Assembly (NCBI GenBank): GCA_015039365.1
Contig: WION01000009.1
Location: forward strand, 124,001-188,000
Direction of reading: 5' to 3'
Source: Amanita rubescens
Taxonomy: Eukaryota > Basidiomycota > Agaricomycetes > Agaricales > Amanitaceae
DNA length: 64,000 nucleotides
Part shown: piece by piece, positions 43,921 through 56,607 of the stretch
Layout of the letters: every line of letters starts with the position of its first letter
Numbering within the stretch: the first letter of the stretch is position 1
Notes under the pieces: model-generated
The model's database searches: none
Told to the model about the DNA's origin: nothing
What the model saw: the letters and a program-made list of their open reading frames with translations, nothing else
Translations under genes and position numbers: made by a program

Positions 43921-46011
43921 ATGTCGTCCAACAGCGTCCCCTCAGTCCCACTCGTTATGAAACGCTTCGACATCAATTCAGACGGTGCCGTAGTGTCCCT
44001 CACAAGCGTCCTGGACACCACCGCCGGTCAACTAGCACGCAGCAAGCAGCGAAGGTCAACATTATGAGTTGTGATCTACACATATAGTCGCTTAATATGA
44101 TACAGAGAAGAACTGGGCTCAGATCCGTCGCTCTGGTTGGACTTGCAAAAACTATGGAAAGATCTAGTCCGCACTCAGCTCACGTTCTGGGACGATTCGG
44201 AAGGCGACGAAGCAGATGCTCAGTCTGGCAGACAATCACGTCTCAGGAATCTGTGCCTCAGCGTTGCTAGATTCACCAGGAACATTGTTGCTGGCGTACC
44301 TCATAATCAGGAACAAGCTTTGTAAGTCGTGATAAGAGAGAGATGCATGTGAATTTAATTAACAAGGCCCCCAGTAAGAATGAGCCTGATATTCGTCGCC
44401 TCCTTCATTACTACACCTCATGGTCCGCGGCGGAGGATAAGCGGTGTACGCATGTAGTTGTTCCGATCCTTCCAGTGAATGCTAACCAACCCTAGCTACT
44501 CCCATCACTTGCATGCTCGCGCAAGCATTGTCAAATCTAGTGACATCTAATGAAGATCTAATGACGAACCTCTGGGAACTCTATACGAGTCTTCCCGAAG
44601 ATCAAATCATAGTGCTGTGCGTTTCCCTTATCACATGAGTTGGCATATGTTGACTTTTTGTGCCCATTTGCAGCCGCCTGCTAAACTTTCCGGATCACAG
44701 AGTCAATCTTACTGTGTTGGTTTTCATCCTTAATTGTATCAAAGGCAGCAGTAAGAGGACGTAAGTCTTTCGTTTAATTTAGAGACAAATAATTGATGAG
44801 TTCAGAAAATTGCTCTGCAGGACGCTTATAGGTTCCCGGATATGCATCTCAATTCTTGATACCATGATCCGCCTTTATGACGCAAATGAACAAAGTGACG
44901 GTGGCCAAGCTTTTGACTTCGGGTAACACAAGATCTAATCGCAAGTGACACCACGCTGATATTTATTGACGCTCGTAGATATGAAATTTTCTCACTACTG
45001 ATACAGCAAGGCTATGTGCCGGATCTTTATACCAAGTTCTCCATGTGTGTACGGATCACTCATTCATGTCGGTTAGGTAACATTGGAATGGCAGGACAGA
45101 CGAGCCAGTGACGCCGCATCAAACAACACTGCTCAAAATTGTCGACTCTTTTCTGCAATCAAAGGAGCGAAGGCATAGCACAGACAGATACGAAATTCAC
45201 TCAGAGCTCAGTCCGCTACTTGCGACTGCATTTTTTTCTTTGTCCACTTTTGCTCAAAGCACAATCGACAAATCTTTGAGTTCCAGCCCTGCTGGTTTGT
45301 CCTTTGCTAATTGCATTGCGTGGGCTCATTGATTTTTTTCAGGCACAATACCAAGAGAGCTTGATGCCAGACTTCCCGTAGCGTGCGAAGCCCTTGTCTT
45401 GTTGACGCAGTGTATGGTGACAGTCTCCCTCGCTGCTGAGAACCGAGCTTCATCAAATTCATCCGAGTCGCCTAGCCAGAGGAATTTGAAAGACTATTTC
45501 AACGAACAACAAAATGGGAAGCAGGGCATAGTGGAAAGTTTGATAGGTGCGTGATGCGTGAATTGTCGAACTTCTCAGTTTTGTGCAAACGGTGGCTAGA
45601 ATTGCTCCGGCTCCTGGATCTTTTCCTTCCTCGAATCAATTTCGGAAAGCAAGTGGCTTCAAGTCCATTGTCTACTGAAAAGACATACGACAAAGTTCAG
45701 GACACGACTGGATTTTCGTACCTTAAACGAGATTTAGTCCGCCTCCTTGGAATTTTATGTTACAAGAAACGAAATGTGCAAGATCGCATACGAGAATGTG
45801 GGGGAATACCTATCATTATGAACATGTGTGTCGTTGATGAGAGAAATCCTTGCAAGTCTTTCCCCTTTCGGTAATATATGGAGAGCGCGCTAAACTGCTT
45901 ATAGATCTCAAGGAGCATGCCATTCTGGCGCTCCGTAACATTCTGGAGGATAATGTAGAGAATCAGGACGTAGTAGAGTCTATCAAGCCGATCAATCAAG
46001 GTGAAACTTAA
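43921..46011 (+). CDS. CTR86: Ataxin-10 family protein
   Basis: Ataxin-10 is an armadillo-like protein; the yeast member is Ctr86. The start is MSSNSVPSVPLVMKRFD. About ten exons join cleanly (WLDLQKLWKDLVRTQLTFW, NLCLSVARFTRNIVAG, NEPDIRRLLHYYTSW, ITCMLAQALSNLVTS, RTLIGSRICISILDTMIRLY). The C-terminal ataxin-10 domain is diagnostic: YLKRDLVRLLGILCYKKRNV, RIRECGGIPIIMNMC, HAILALRNILEDNVENQ. The last intron (45852-45904) has a GC donor (T|GCAAGT) and joins DERNP-Y-LKEHA. No frame break across about 1.5 kb of coding. It is tail to tail with LEO1 (81 bp). Confidence 0.87.
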
Positions 46012-46092
46012 TAATAATATGAACCAGTTTCAGGTTAGCGAATATCTAACAAAGGCATGTACTACGAGTAGCTGTCACAAATATACCATGAA

Positions 46093-47702
46093 TCATTCTT
46101 CTTCTTCCTCGGCCTTCACGGGGCGCTTTCGCGCTCGCACGGCCCCGAGGCGGCGCACCTTGAATTCTTCCTCCTCTTCGCTCTCAACATCCATATCATC
46201 GCCTTTACTGTCTTCAGGTGGTTCGGCCACCCTATCCTCCTGTTCTTCTATTTTGGCATCTAGTTTATCCAACGGATCATCTTCCGCTTCTTCTCCTCGT
46301 CGCCTCTTCTTGTTCCCTGAATATGCAGCAGCGTCGTCGTCTGATTCGTCCGCAACGACGAAATCGTCCTCTTGGTACTCTTCATCTGCCTTTCGGACAG
46401 TTTCTTTCCTCTTAGCCTTGCGCTGCGAGCCCAATCCTTCTTCTTCTTCCTCTTCTGACCCAGCTGCATGCTCCTCTTCGTCGTCCGTCCACTCACGACT
46501 GGCTGTTTCTCTCCATCTTCTCTTCCTGCGCTTCCCAAGTCCATCTTCTTGATCAATTTTCCTCCTTGATTTTTTAGCGTTCTGTTTCATCAGTTCCAAC
46601 TTTTCGCGCTCGGGGTCCATGGTGGGGTCAGGTGCCATGCGCAACCGCGCCACTTTGCTGTGTTTCTGACCCACTGCGCGTACTAACATTCTGTGAGTTT
46701 CTGAATGCATGCCGGCGGGGCGAAGTTGCATGTAGCCAGTAATGACTGCCTCGGCTTGTAATACTTGTGAGCGTTTGTGTTGTGCTACAAGATACGTCAG
46801 TCCTTGTGATTTTCCGGTGGTATTTCGAGTTTGACTAGACTGAGATTGAGATTGAGGTTGAGATCCACCAATAGACTGTCTCGGTACGGCCCCAGAAGTG
46901 TCAATCATTTGGTTAATGTCGAACAACTCCTTGCCCAAACGCAGGCTGAGGGTACCATCAGACCAACGGACTACGCGGCTGTTCGACTGCTTAACCTGAA
47001 TTTGGCATTAATGGAAAGCCCAATGGATCTGAGAATGACTCACATCCCGACCGAAGTCATCTTTTGTCCATCTCCAGCGAACCGTGTTTTCTACTCTAAG
47101 TTTGATTGACATACTTTTCTCGCGCATGTTTTCGCTCTGTTGGAATTCTTCCTCCTCTTGTTCCGGCCCGATATAGGTGTCGGGATGGAATGGTTTGGTA
47201 TCTACCCTGACGTAGTTCGGCATCTTGATAACCCAATTCTGGAATGACAAAATATTCGCTTGACTGCGGAAAGTTCACGAGTAATACGCACGTTGTTATC
47301 AGAACTCCTTGGTAAGGGAATGTTGGGAAATGCCACTTCGGCCTCCTTCACTTCCACAGCAATCTCCGGCGGAACTTCCTCTTCTTCATATTCGAGAGCC
47401 TGCCTCCGTTCTCTTTCTGGAGAAGCGAGTCGCTCGAATTCGGAACCAGAGGCCGTTGGTGATCCGACGCTGATTTAAGTTATTAGCTGAGCAAAGCGGT
47501 ACATGTGCGGTGCTCACTCTTCGCGTTTTGGTTCAATCACTTCTTGGTCGTTCCCAAACAAGTCGTCCATATCCTGATCAACCTGGGGAGGGTCATATTC
47601 CTCCTTGATGGGAGAACCTATATTTGAATCTCTAGAAGCATAGGATGCTCGTTGATAGGAGCTGACGTGAGTTTCATCGAGGGCTCCTGCGAGACTGGAC
47701 AT
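46093..47702 (-). CDS. LEO1: Paf1 complex subunit LEO1
   Basis: It is a transcription-elongation factor that binds RNA polymerase II with the Paf1 complex. The start is MSSLAGALDETHVSSYQR at 47702, followed by an acidic segment (DQDMDDLFGNDQEV). The Leo1 core is clear: VIKMPNYVRVDTKPFHPDTY, NTVRWRWTKDDFGRDV, NSRVVRWSDGTLSLRLGKEL, QAEAVITGYMQLRPAG and THRMLVRAVGQKHSK. The C-terminus is long and highly charged with Glu/Lys blocks (EEEEEE, KRRRGEEAEDD). Four short introns join in frame. The Ser-rich open frame on the opposite strand is an antisense shadow of the Glu-rich tail. Confidence 0.92.
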
Positions 47703-48272
47703 GATGCGGTAGTGTGGGATTGCAGAGAGCGACGAGTGGCGGTGCGGTGTCCATATATGGAAGGTGGTATTACGCTCCCTCTCAGGAGGCTGTTCGCTGC
47801 CGCCTCATGTCCGACATTCGAAAAAACCGGCCGTATTCCATCCGGGAACACGCACCATCCCCTTTTGGGTTATTAGCGCCAATTAGGCACTCTATGTCAA
47901 GCATCCCATTTTGGAAATCTCGTTTAGATGTCATGGCCAACATCTCCGTCGACAACTTTAGAACAAAGTTTCATCGGGGCCGCGTTTTGTCTGCAGACGG
48001 TTCGGGATCGGAATGCGTTACTGTTATTTCATAGCGTGGCGTTGCCCATGCGACACGCGGGGCAAACTATAAGTACTGCTGTACAACCTGCAATTGTGGC
48101 ATCGCTTCCACAGCATTCCTTCTCCTTTGACTCATTAATCAAGCACGTTACCCAACAGCTATTTGCCAAAAAGCTCGTTTATGCTCTACAGCACTGATAA
48201 CCCGTTGCACAACGTCATCCCATCGTGAGTATATAGACGCCTATACTAAGTCACTTACCTTGTTAAAATACC
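47703..48272. other. Intergenic, promoters of LEO1 and the next gene
   Basis: Divergent region of about 570 bp without a supported gene. Open frames of 90-106 codons exist but show no domain or splice logic. Confidence 0.45.
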
Positions 48273-49622
48273 ATGACGCATAGTCTCCCCCATCTTTCCA
48301 TCCCTCTATACAAACCGGAACCTACGACGCATTCGCCTCTTAATGAAATCTCTGACTTGGTGAATTTCACCTCTCACACAATGTCGAATTCCAACACTGG
48401 GAATCCTGAGCAATTATACCATCAATCGGTACTTTTATCTCTTACTGCACCTGTATCGACTTGATTTGACTCAATTTCATTTCCAGGATAACATGTTCAC
48501 CTACCGGCCGGAAGATCTGGTGGTATGGGGTGACGCTGAATCTCACATATCAGGATATGCAGTGGTTACCACTGTCGACCAGCTCCTTCAGACAGATCAA
48601 GATAATGTCTTCCAACCGTTATACTCCATTCCACCTGTTCCTGTGGCGCATTTCCAAACCCCGAGTTTGAATACGTACTCTCCAAGTCATTCGAGTCACT
48701 ATTCTCCTCCATCTGTCGTGATCCCGCCAACACCTAGCACGACTTATTCGCCGCAACCATATCTATCGCCATGGCAAATCAACGGAAACATCTCTTCAAC
48801 GCCCACGACGCCTCTCACGATACCGCCCATGCTAAGCGCCCACTCGGAACCAGTGGCGTCACCTCGCCCAGCCCAAGTAAGCACTCGACTTGCGTGCCAA
48901 GTAACTTGGCTTATTGTATATCAGGGACTATCTTATCAAGAACAGATCACAAGCTGGAAGAGGGCTCGCGAACTTCCAGCGGCGATGGGGAATCCAGAAT
49001 TTATTCCTCAGAAAATGTATAGGCCACACACGTCGAGTGACATCAAGAGGTATATCGAAGAAGTGGCATTAGACCTTCCGATTATTTTCTGGATGGAGGG
49101 GCCCGATGAATGTGGTATACCGCTCACGGACGCTTTGCATTCCCGCACAAAACGTCTTCGTGACCACGACATGGAGGTCTTCGAGGGTCGAGGACCCAGC
49201 GTTTCGATTCGATTGGAGGTAAGGAATCTCCTCCAAATATTCTCTGCTTTACTGATCGTCTGCTATGACAGTGGCCCGGGTATAGGCAATGGAGTCGACA
49301 AATACCAACAAAAGACTTCAAGAGTCCGCCGCGCCCAATAAATATGACAAAATTATGCAAGAATGTCGCAAAATGTGTCCAACGATTTATTAACGTACGG
49401 CCTACTTATTTCTGCCTCATCGTCTCTAGCTTACCGTGATCGTTGATCCAGGAACGGCAGCACTGTGAACTTGAAGACGGTGCTGACTCTAGATGGCGAG
49501 TGGGAGATGGCTCTCACCACAGAGGACTAAAGCTGGAAGACTTGGTCCTTGTCAGCTTGCATCATGTGTCGATGGGTAGCTGGCAACCTCAATTAAGGCT
49601 TCGTCCCCGATTGAGGCCTTGA
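48273..49622 (+). CDS. Conserved Agaricomycete protein of unknown function
   Basis: The first exon may start at 48273 (MTHSLPHLSIPLYKPEP) or at the later in-frame ATG 48381 (MSNSNTGNPEQ). Introns at about 48429-48486, 48877-48925, 49219-49271 and 49394-49451 join in frame. The N-terminal half is Ser/Pro/Tyr-rich (SPSHSSHYSPPSVVIPPTPS). The C-terminal half is conserved-looking: SDIKRYIEEVALDLPIIFW, GPDECGIPLTDALHSRTKRL, EVFEGRGPSVSIRLEWPGY, RQWSRQIPTKDF and LVSLHHVSMGSWQPQLRLR. I know this pattern from multi-copy mushroom proteins, but no function is known to me. It shows no TM or signal peptide. Confidence 0.72.
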
Positions 49623-49878
49623 AGTAATCTAACGCTTTATTTTTGCTATTATTCGTTGCATTGCTGATTGTTTGTTTCGTTTCATTCTGATACCCATAAC
49701 TACACTGTCATGGACTCCCAGCGGCGAGCCCTCAACAGTGAATTAATTAAATTATTACATGTACGGGATTCCCAGGAGGCGCCACCCTGATAATAATCTG
49801 GACTGTATGATTAGACTAGATTGAAGTTACGCACGAAACCTTGACTGGTATACATTACTACGGTCCGATGTAATATAG

Positions 49879-50560
49879 TTATGATCGCAGCGTGGGCTTC
49901 AATGATTCCTCAGTTTGGACAGTCCATCCTTCCATTTTATCGGCGTCCAACCCCTTCCATGAGTCACAGGTCTGTTCATTGATTACATCAAATCTATCTG
50001 TGACGTTATAGTTTGCTTACTTCGTCCAGCGTGTCTAGAAGTCCTTGTGCGCGCTCGTTAGCAGTCGCCGTTGCCTGATTGTTTTCGTCTATGGTGGCCT
50101 GTAGTAGACGGTTCTCTTCCTCCAACTTAAAAGTGGCGTGAATAATAATTCGCTGCTGATTAATGCTATGACGTACTGCAGCTAGTCTCTCACGAAGTTG
50201 CTGTGCTTCGGCCTCCAAGCGCGGGATTGTTCTAGCGCTGACTGCCACGCGTGGGTCGAGATCTTCCTTCCACGAGTCTTTTCGGGTGTCGCCAGACGCT
50301 TTACGATCTTTCGCCTCAAGAACTATTTGATGTAGATTGTCAATGTTTTCCCGTACATTGTATTCGTTGAATAGTTTCTCGAGGTCGCGCTACGAGCAGG
50401 GTTGGATCTGATATGCATTAAAATATAGATATACACTACATACAAAATTTTGGGCCTCGATATAATCTGCAATGCTGTTGAAAGTAGCTGATGCACCGTT
50501 CCTATCCTCTTCGACGTATGTCGGGAAGCATTCTGCAAAGTCCTCGAATCTGGATCTCAT
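49879..50560 (-). CDS. NNF1: Kinetochore protein Nnf1 (MIND/Mis12 complex), probable
   Basis: Nnf1 pairs with Mis12/Mtw1 in the kinetochore bridge complex. The start is MRSRFEDFAECFPTYVEEDR at 50560. An intron (about 50400-50449) joins ADYIEAQNF to RDLEKLFNEYNVRENIDNLH. A coiled coil follows (RLEAEAQQLRERLAAVRHSI, EEENRLLQATIDENNQ). A second intron joins LLDTLDE to TCDSWKGLDADKMEGW. The end is EESLKPTLRS at the stop 49879-49881. The segment order (F..CFP, F..I..Y.......NLNEL-like, helix, coiled coil) and about 200 residues fit Nnf1. The assignment rests on this pattern, so moderate confidence. Confidence 0.65.
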
Positions 50561-50773
50561 AGTCAGGACATGCGTTGGGCCTAATCACAACACGGGCTCA
50601 CGTCCACTTGTGTGCTGAGCGCTGCACTGCGAGCTGTAATGCAGAGCTAAAGTGGGTCCAGCGTTTACTACCTGACTGGCTGAGCATTAACAAGCGTGAC
50701 AGGATATGACATGTGACATATCACTACACCCTTCTTGCGTGAGGCCAATGCTGCAGACACGTCCTCCTCTGCT

Positions 50774-53700
50774 ATGAATAATCCCTTGTCCGATGCGGAG
50801 GCTGGCCAAGGACAGACGGGGCAACAGAGGCCGCGAAGCTCTTTTTCTTCCCTTCTCTTTTTATGTCTTATGCTGTTCCTGCTCACAAGCCACAATAGCG
50901 ACGAGTTTCTTGCACGACACCATTACCAGGATGCCCTTCAGGTCTTGTCACACCAACTATCAAACTATACAGCTTGGTTGAATGGGACGTCGACCAACTT
51001 TACCGTCGTACGTGTCCATATCCCTTTTTGTCATACAAGTCTAATACTTGAGCCAGCCGGATAGAAAACCAGTAATAGATTCTTTGCTAGAAACGTTTCG
51101 CATACAGGGAAAGAAGCTTGACCCTGCCCAGGAATCTTACTTTCCTAATATCACTGGTTTCATCCACGGTAATCTGCACTTTCGCAATATATCGCTGCCA
51201 ACTCTCGCGGCTTCGAACAATGTTTCGGACAAGCTTCTATTGGAGACTTACATGGCAGACTTCAACATGACAGAAATGATGGAAAGACTAGGGAGGTGGA
51301 ACTGGACCGCATCGGACAAGGTGGCCTTTAGTGTCAGGGAGAAGCCAGCAACGTCGGTTCAGCAGAGTGTAGATTCGTCGGCAGACTTGGCCCTAATACA
51401 TGTATGTTACATCTCGTTGTGTTCTGTTACCCGAGAGTGAAGGGGAAATTAGGGACGAATTGAGCTTACGGACAGCAACGAAGATTTGCGGCTCGAATTT
51501 GAGGGTGTTCATCTTGTATCAGAAGGGTCCATATTTGGTTTTGCTGCACCGAGCAGGTACGTATTCCGAATCTAGGAGACGTTGATGACTTACTTTAGAG
51601 AAGTCAACCGATAGATATCCGATATTTACCAACTGCAGTCCCTGCTTCGCTAAAAAATCAGACGGCACTCATAATCGAGCCTGAGCTTGTAGCACGCATT
51701 CAGAAATTGGAGAAGTTGATAGACGCGGGCGTCGTGGATTCTGATTCCTCAAACAATGGTCAGTCGCATTGATAACCATGCAAAAGTTTGTTCATGCTAT
51801 TCCAGATGATCCACCAAAGACTGCATGTCGATTTTCAGTATACGCTCAAATCAGACCTGTGCCTGTGCCTGAGACTTTGATGCAGGAGTTGGAAGAGGAG
51901 ATCAAGAGCCCAACTGGCAGTTCAACTATAAGGATACCAAAGCTATTAGTTGATGGTGTGATGATTAGCGAGGAATGTGGTATCCTGTACCAGATTCATG
52001 ATACAGAAGGACTAAGGTTTGCCTAGTCGTCTGATCGCCGTTCGAAACTAAAACAATCGTAGGTCGCAATCATTTTTCCGGAAGGTTACCACTTGTACGT
52101 CTTTTAGGAGTGTCGTGAATGAAGCTAACTATCAATAAGATGCTGGATTGGCAACGCTTGCATATCTTGTTATGCTAGTTCTTTTTAATCGTCAGGCGAA
52201 GAGAAGTCGCTCTCCTTCTGGAATATCTCGGATTTCTCGTTGGACGTTCTTGACACAAGCAGCTGTCGATTCTGTGTCATTTGCGGGACACATCACGTTT
52301 GCCATCTTGGCAGAAGGTCGACCATCGCTGTCATTAACCGCACCTGCCTTTTTGGCTTGCATGCTATTTGCGTACGAGGCGGTACGTCTGCATCTGTTCC
52401 TTTCGATCATTTGTCGCTTATCCGGGCAACAGCAATTTTCTGTCTTGGTTTATCAGATTCAACTACCGGAAAGCGCCGCGAGCCCACCCACGCCCACATC
52501 TCCGGCAACAGCAAATGTCGTTCCTCGGAGAGATGATGCGCTACCATCCGATCGGACGGTGAATAGCAATCAGGACCCGGTCATCCCCGATGCCGCTCAA
52601 CAGCCTGCTCCTCTGCCAACGCCTGTGACACAGACTGCGCCTAATAATAGCTCCAGGTCCTTTATATCATTTCTCATTCATCATATCAGGACGGACGCAC
52701 AGGCTCGCCTATGTATGTTGCCTTGTTTAACGCCTTTTGTAATTGATCTCAGTTGACGCGCGTTTGTAAGGGCTCATGTCAATCATTTTCTTCACACTCA
52801 TCGCCCGAGTCATCTTATCGCCATTGTCGGTGGTATTTGTCACGATCGCATACACCTCGATATGGTTACCACAAATCGTGAGGTCTGCACGCCGGGGACG
52901 GACCAGCGGACTCGCAAGCGAGTACATTTTAGGGACGACTGCATGTCGCCTCTACTTCCTTCTGTGTAAGGAATGGTTGTTTATTTTACGGAAAGTTCTG
53001 ACGCACATCTCAGATTTCCTGTCTTGTCCCAAGAATGTCTTAGAGATAGAATCACGGAGTACGACGTTTTCTAATTGACCTTCCAAAATTGCCTTAGTTA
53101 TGATGCAGGTTGGACACCTATTTTGGCGATATTCGTTTCCCTTCAAGCCATAGTCATCTTATTACAAGAATGGTTGGGTGCTTCATTTTTCCTACCACGT
53201 CGCGTAAGTTCTATTATGCGCGTGCCCTGTCAGACTAATGCGATCAATTTTAGTATGCTAGATCAAACGGATATGATTACCACCAACCCATACCTCTTCC
53301 TGATCCGGAATCTCCGGACCAGAGCTTGGGCGATTGCGCTATCTGCATGGACGCGATTTTTTTGGGAACTTCACCACGGCATTCTGATTCCGCAGATGAG
53401 AAGGGGCGGTGGGATATTTCCCGTCTTGGACCTCGCAGCACAGCAAAACGTAAAGAAGGCGCTGGAACCGCGAATGCCAGCTCGCTTCTAAGTGCGATGC
53501 AGAGGGGTGTAGGCGGTGTGTCTTCTAGAAAAGCATATAGCCTTGCACCTTGTCATCATTTATTCGTAAGTGCATAGCTTTTGTATTTATCGAGCATTCT
53601 GACATACCACCTGACAAATATAGCATACAGAATGCCTAGAAAGGGTCGGTGTTCCTTTTAAATTTATAATGCTTCGTCCAGATTACTGATTAGATGTATC

Positions 53701-53813
53701 GGAATTAGTGGCTTGCGATCAAGGTATGTAAAGCCGCCGTGATGAGGTCGTAATACTGATTACTCTCTCAGAATCTCTGTCCTCAATGCCGCCGTCCGTT
53801 GCCTCTCATGTGA
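50774..53813 (+). CDS. TUL1: Dsc E3 ubiquitin ligase subunit 1 / Tul1
   Basis: It is a Golgi/endosome transmembrane RING ligase (Dsc complex) that acts in SREBP cleavage or membrane-protein quality control. The start is MNNPLSDAEAGQGQ (50774; an in-frame ATG also lies at 50735). A signal-anchor (SLLFLCLMLFLLTS) precedes a large lumenal domain (PNITGFIHGNLHF, LRLEFEGVHLVSEGSIFGF, IDIRYLPTAVPASL). Several TM segments follow (LATLAYLVMLVLF, FLTQAAVDSVSFAGHITFAI, LWLMSIIFFTLIARVILSP, ILAIFVSLQAIVILLQEWLG). The C-terminal RING-H2 reads CAICMDAI, APCHHLFHTECLERW and NLCPQCRRPLPLM. About 12 introns join in frame when acceptors such as AATTAG near 51452 and TTTGTAAG near 52768 are used. No frame break is needed. 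Confidence 0.9.
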
Positions 53814-54029
53814 CTGTATTCACACGACACCAGTGTATACTATAGGACTAATTCTTCTTAATAAACGTGATTTTGAGGAGATGTGCATGAAGCGCAATCA
53901 CTCTAGAAGCAAGCTGCAATGTACATTGATCTAGCGGCGGCTAACATTAGGTTACATGATAAGGGGTTGTACAAAATTGCTACAGACTTGCAATCGTACA
54001 TTAGGTATGAGATACAGTAAGAGTCAGAG

Positions 54030-54937
54030 TCATAGTGTGGTGATACCATACTGTTTACGCCATTGAATAATCATTTCGACGCTGATCATTTTGAGACCAT
54101 GACGATCGGCAAACGCACGACAATCATCGCGGCGAGCCATCGTGCCTTCATCATCATCGTTGACAATCTCGCAGAGAATTCCAGCGGGGCGTTGACCAGT
54201 CAAAAGGCAGAGGTCAAGGGCGCTCTCCGTGTGGCCCCTTCGCGTGAGCACACCTCCCTCACGTGCGCGGAGTGGAACCAGATGGCCGGGGCGGACAAAA
54301 TCCGCGGCGGCCGAGCTGGGCGAGGCAAGGGCACGGGCAGTGAGAGCCCTGTCATGCGCTGAAATGCCGGTAGTTGTCCCTAAGTTTCGCAGGAGGTCGT
54401 TGAGTGGAAAGATAGACGCAAGACGAAGAAACGGTAGAACATGCTCGAGGGGTACAAAAGGAACAAAGAGGTATAAAGGGGTTCAAAGACGTACCGTGTT
54501 TGTAGTCTACGGTGACACCGTACGCCGTGCGCCGCGGGTCTTGATTTTCTTCAACCATCATTGGGATCTTGAGCTCCTCTAAGCGCTTTCCAGGAAGTGC
54601 GGTACAAATGTAACCACTGGGACGAAAGTTTTCATGACACATCGTAACTGGAAGAATCAAATGCATACCTCGTATGCTTGATCATCCAAGCCATCTTCTC
54701 CGTCGTACATTGACTGGCAGAGATAATCAAGTCGCCTTCGTTTTCGCGATCCTTGTCGTCCATAACGACGAGAAATTCACCCTCCTCGAAAGCGGTCAAA
54801 GCATCCTCCATGGAATCAAAGGCAAAAGAAGTGCGCTTGGGTGCGTCGTAGATAGGTTTAGGAGACCATGCCTTTTGATCCACTTGCAGGAGAGGATCGC
54901 GCGAGAACGAAGAAGGGGCGAGTGGGACGGGTGCCAT
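54030..54937 (-). CDS. RIB3: 3,4-dihydroxy-2-butanone 4-phosphate synthase
   Basis: It converts ribulose 5-phosphate to the four-carbon unit of riboflavin. The start is [17 protein letters not shown] at 54937. Active-site blocks are intact: [64 protein letters not shown] and [16 protein letters not shown]. Two introns (about 54609-54663 and about 54382-54508) join in frame. The N-terminal extension of about 40 residues is longer than in bacteria and could be partly linker. The end is [10 protein letters not shown]. Divergent from the phosphate carrier gene with about 250 bp between starts. Confidence 0.93.
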
Positions 54938-55191
54938 GAGAATGGGGACGAATAATTGGGAAGGTATAAGCGATTGAAGCGTATATAAGTACGGATGGAT
55001 TTACCCGTTACGATGACAAGAATCCGCATTTGGAAATCAGATGATGATTGGCTCGGCCAATTGCGGAACACTGAATGGGAATTCTTTTTTTCTTCGGCCG
55101 GCAAGGTTGCGTTTCCCTCCACGACTTCCAGCTCTCAGCGCTCTCGCGCTCTCCCTAGATTCTAGACACTTTTTTATCAGCTTCCATTGTA

Positions 55192-56275
55192 ATGTCAGTT
55201 GTATCTCCTACTAAATGGGATGCCAGGTAAGTTCGTTCTCAAGCGACACGCCCATATCTTGACCTTCCCAACAGGTATCTTGGGCCTGTGCCCCACGACA
55301 CCTCATATTATGCCAAGTGCATGCTTGGTGGTGTCTTGGCTTGCGGTATCACCCATGCCGGCATCACGCCTCTTGATGTCGCAAAATGTAACATACAGGT
55401 GCGTTCGGAATTTCGCGCATATATTCACGCTTATGATATACCCAGGTCAATCCCACGAAATATACTGGCCTTGGTCAAGGTCTCAAGCTTCTCATGAAAG
55501 AGGAGGGTGCAACTGGTATTTGGAAAGGATTCGGTCCCACCTTCGTCGGCTACTCCCTCCAGGGCATGTTCAAGTTTGGTCTATATGAAGTGTTCAAGGA
55601 CTTCTACTCGAACCTCGCTGGAGAGGAAGCCTCTCAAAACTACAAGCCTGCTATCTGGCTACTTGGCTCTGCCTCAGCTGAAGTTTTTGCAGACATTGCC
55701 CTTTGTCCCTTTGAGATGACCAAGGTCAAGATCCAAACTAGCCCTACGGGCACTTTCCCCATTGCCTTCGGTGCTGCCCTCAGCGAGATGAGAAAAACCA
55801 AAGTTGACACTCGCTACCCCTTCGGTTCTCTCGTTCCCCTCTGGTCTCGTCAGGTGAGTAAGCAGTGGCATCGGTTTCCAATGTTAACGCGTTCTCCAAG
55901 ATCCCCTATACAATGGCCAAGTTCCTCTTCTTCGAGAAGATAGCGCAGTTGTTCTATACCCATGTCTTCACTGAGCCTAAAGAAACCTATGGCAAGACCA
56001 CTCAGCTCGGTGTCACATTCGCGTCCGGGTATCTCGCTGGTGTAGTCTGCGCAGTCGTCTCACATCCTGCTGATTCCATTGTCTCTCAACTTGGTAAAGC
56101 TGAGAACAAGGGCAAGTCGTTCGGCGCAATCGCCAGCGAACTCGGTATTGTCAATCTTGCCACCAAGGGCCTTGGAACCAGGGTTATCATGATTGGAACC
56201 TTGACTGGCTTCCAGTGGTGGATGTACGACACCTTCAAGGCAACCATGGGTATGGGAACGACCGGTGGCAAGTGA
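55192..56275 (+). CDS. MIR1: Mitochondrial phosphate carrier
   Basis: It imports inorganic phosphate across the inner mitochondrial membrane. The start is [12 protein letters not shown] at 55192. Exons split at introns 55227-55275 (approximate), about 55400-55445 and 55854-55900. The three mitochondrial-carrier repeats carry the signatures [19 protein letters not shown] and [11 protein letters not shown]. Typical phosphate-carrier segments are [39 protein letters not shown] and [19 protein letters not shown]. About 310 residues and no frame break. It ends at MGMGTTGGK. Confidence 0.93.
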
Positions 56276-56607
56276 TTATCAGCAACTTAAAAAGTACATA
56301 TCTAGTGCGTATTTCACCCATCCAGCTAAGCCACGAGCCTAACTAGACATTCAGGATGTGGACTTGGTTATCTCCCATACGTACATGATTACCTATGCAC
56401 CGTACATACCTTCTCCTTTCCCATACATAGACCGTACCTTAATGATCAGCCACTGAGGTGTGGATTTATTACATCGATTAATGAGTCGGTGAAGGCGGTG
56501 CTAGTTTAACGCGAGTTGAAGGCTATGCATGCGCATGACCGCAGCATGTCTGCGACGATAAATACAGCAAGACATGTCCGCATTCCGTCTTCTCTCCTAT
56601 ATAAGAA
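56276..56607. other. Intergenic
   Basis: 3' flank of the phosphate carrier gene and promoter of the next gene. No open frame or repeat is supported. Confidence 0.5.

Noticed and set aside
46001..46552. Ser-rich plus-strand open frame
   Set aside because: It is the antisense of the Glu-rich C-terminus of LEO1.
51440..51460. Apparent one-base insertion in TUL1 near GGGAAATTAGGGACG
   Set aside because: Using the acceptor AATTAG just before GGACGA restores the frame without any insertion, so it is ordinary splicing.
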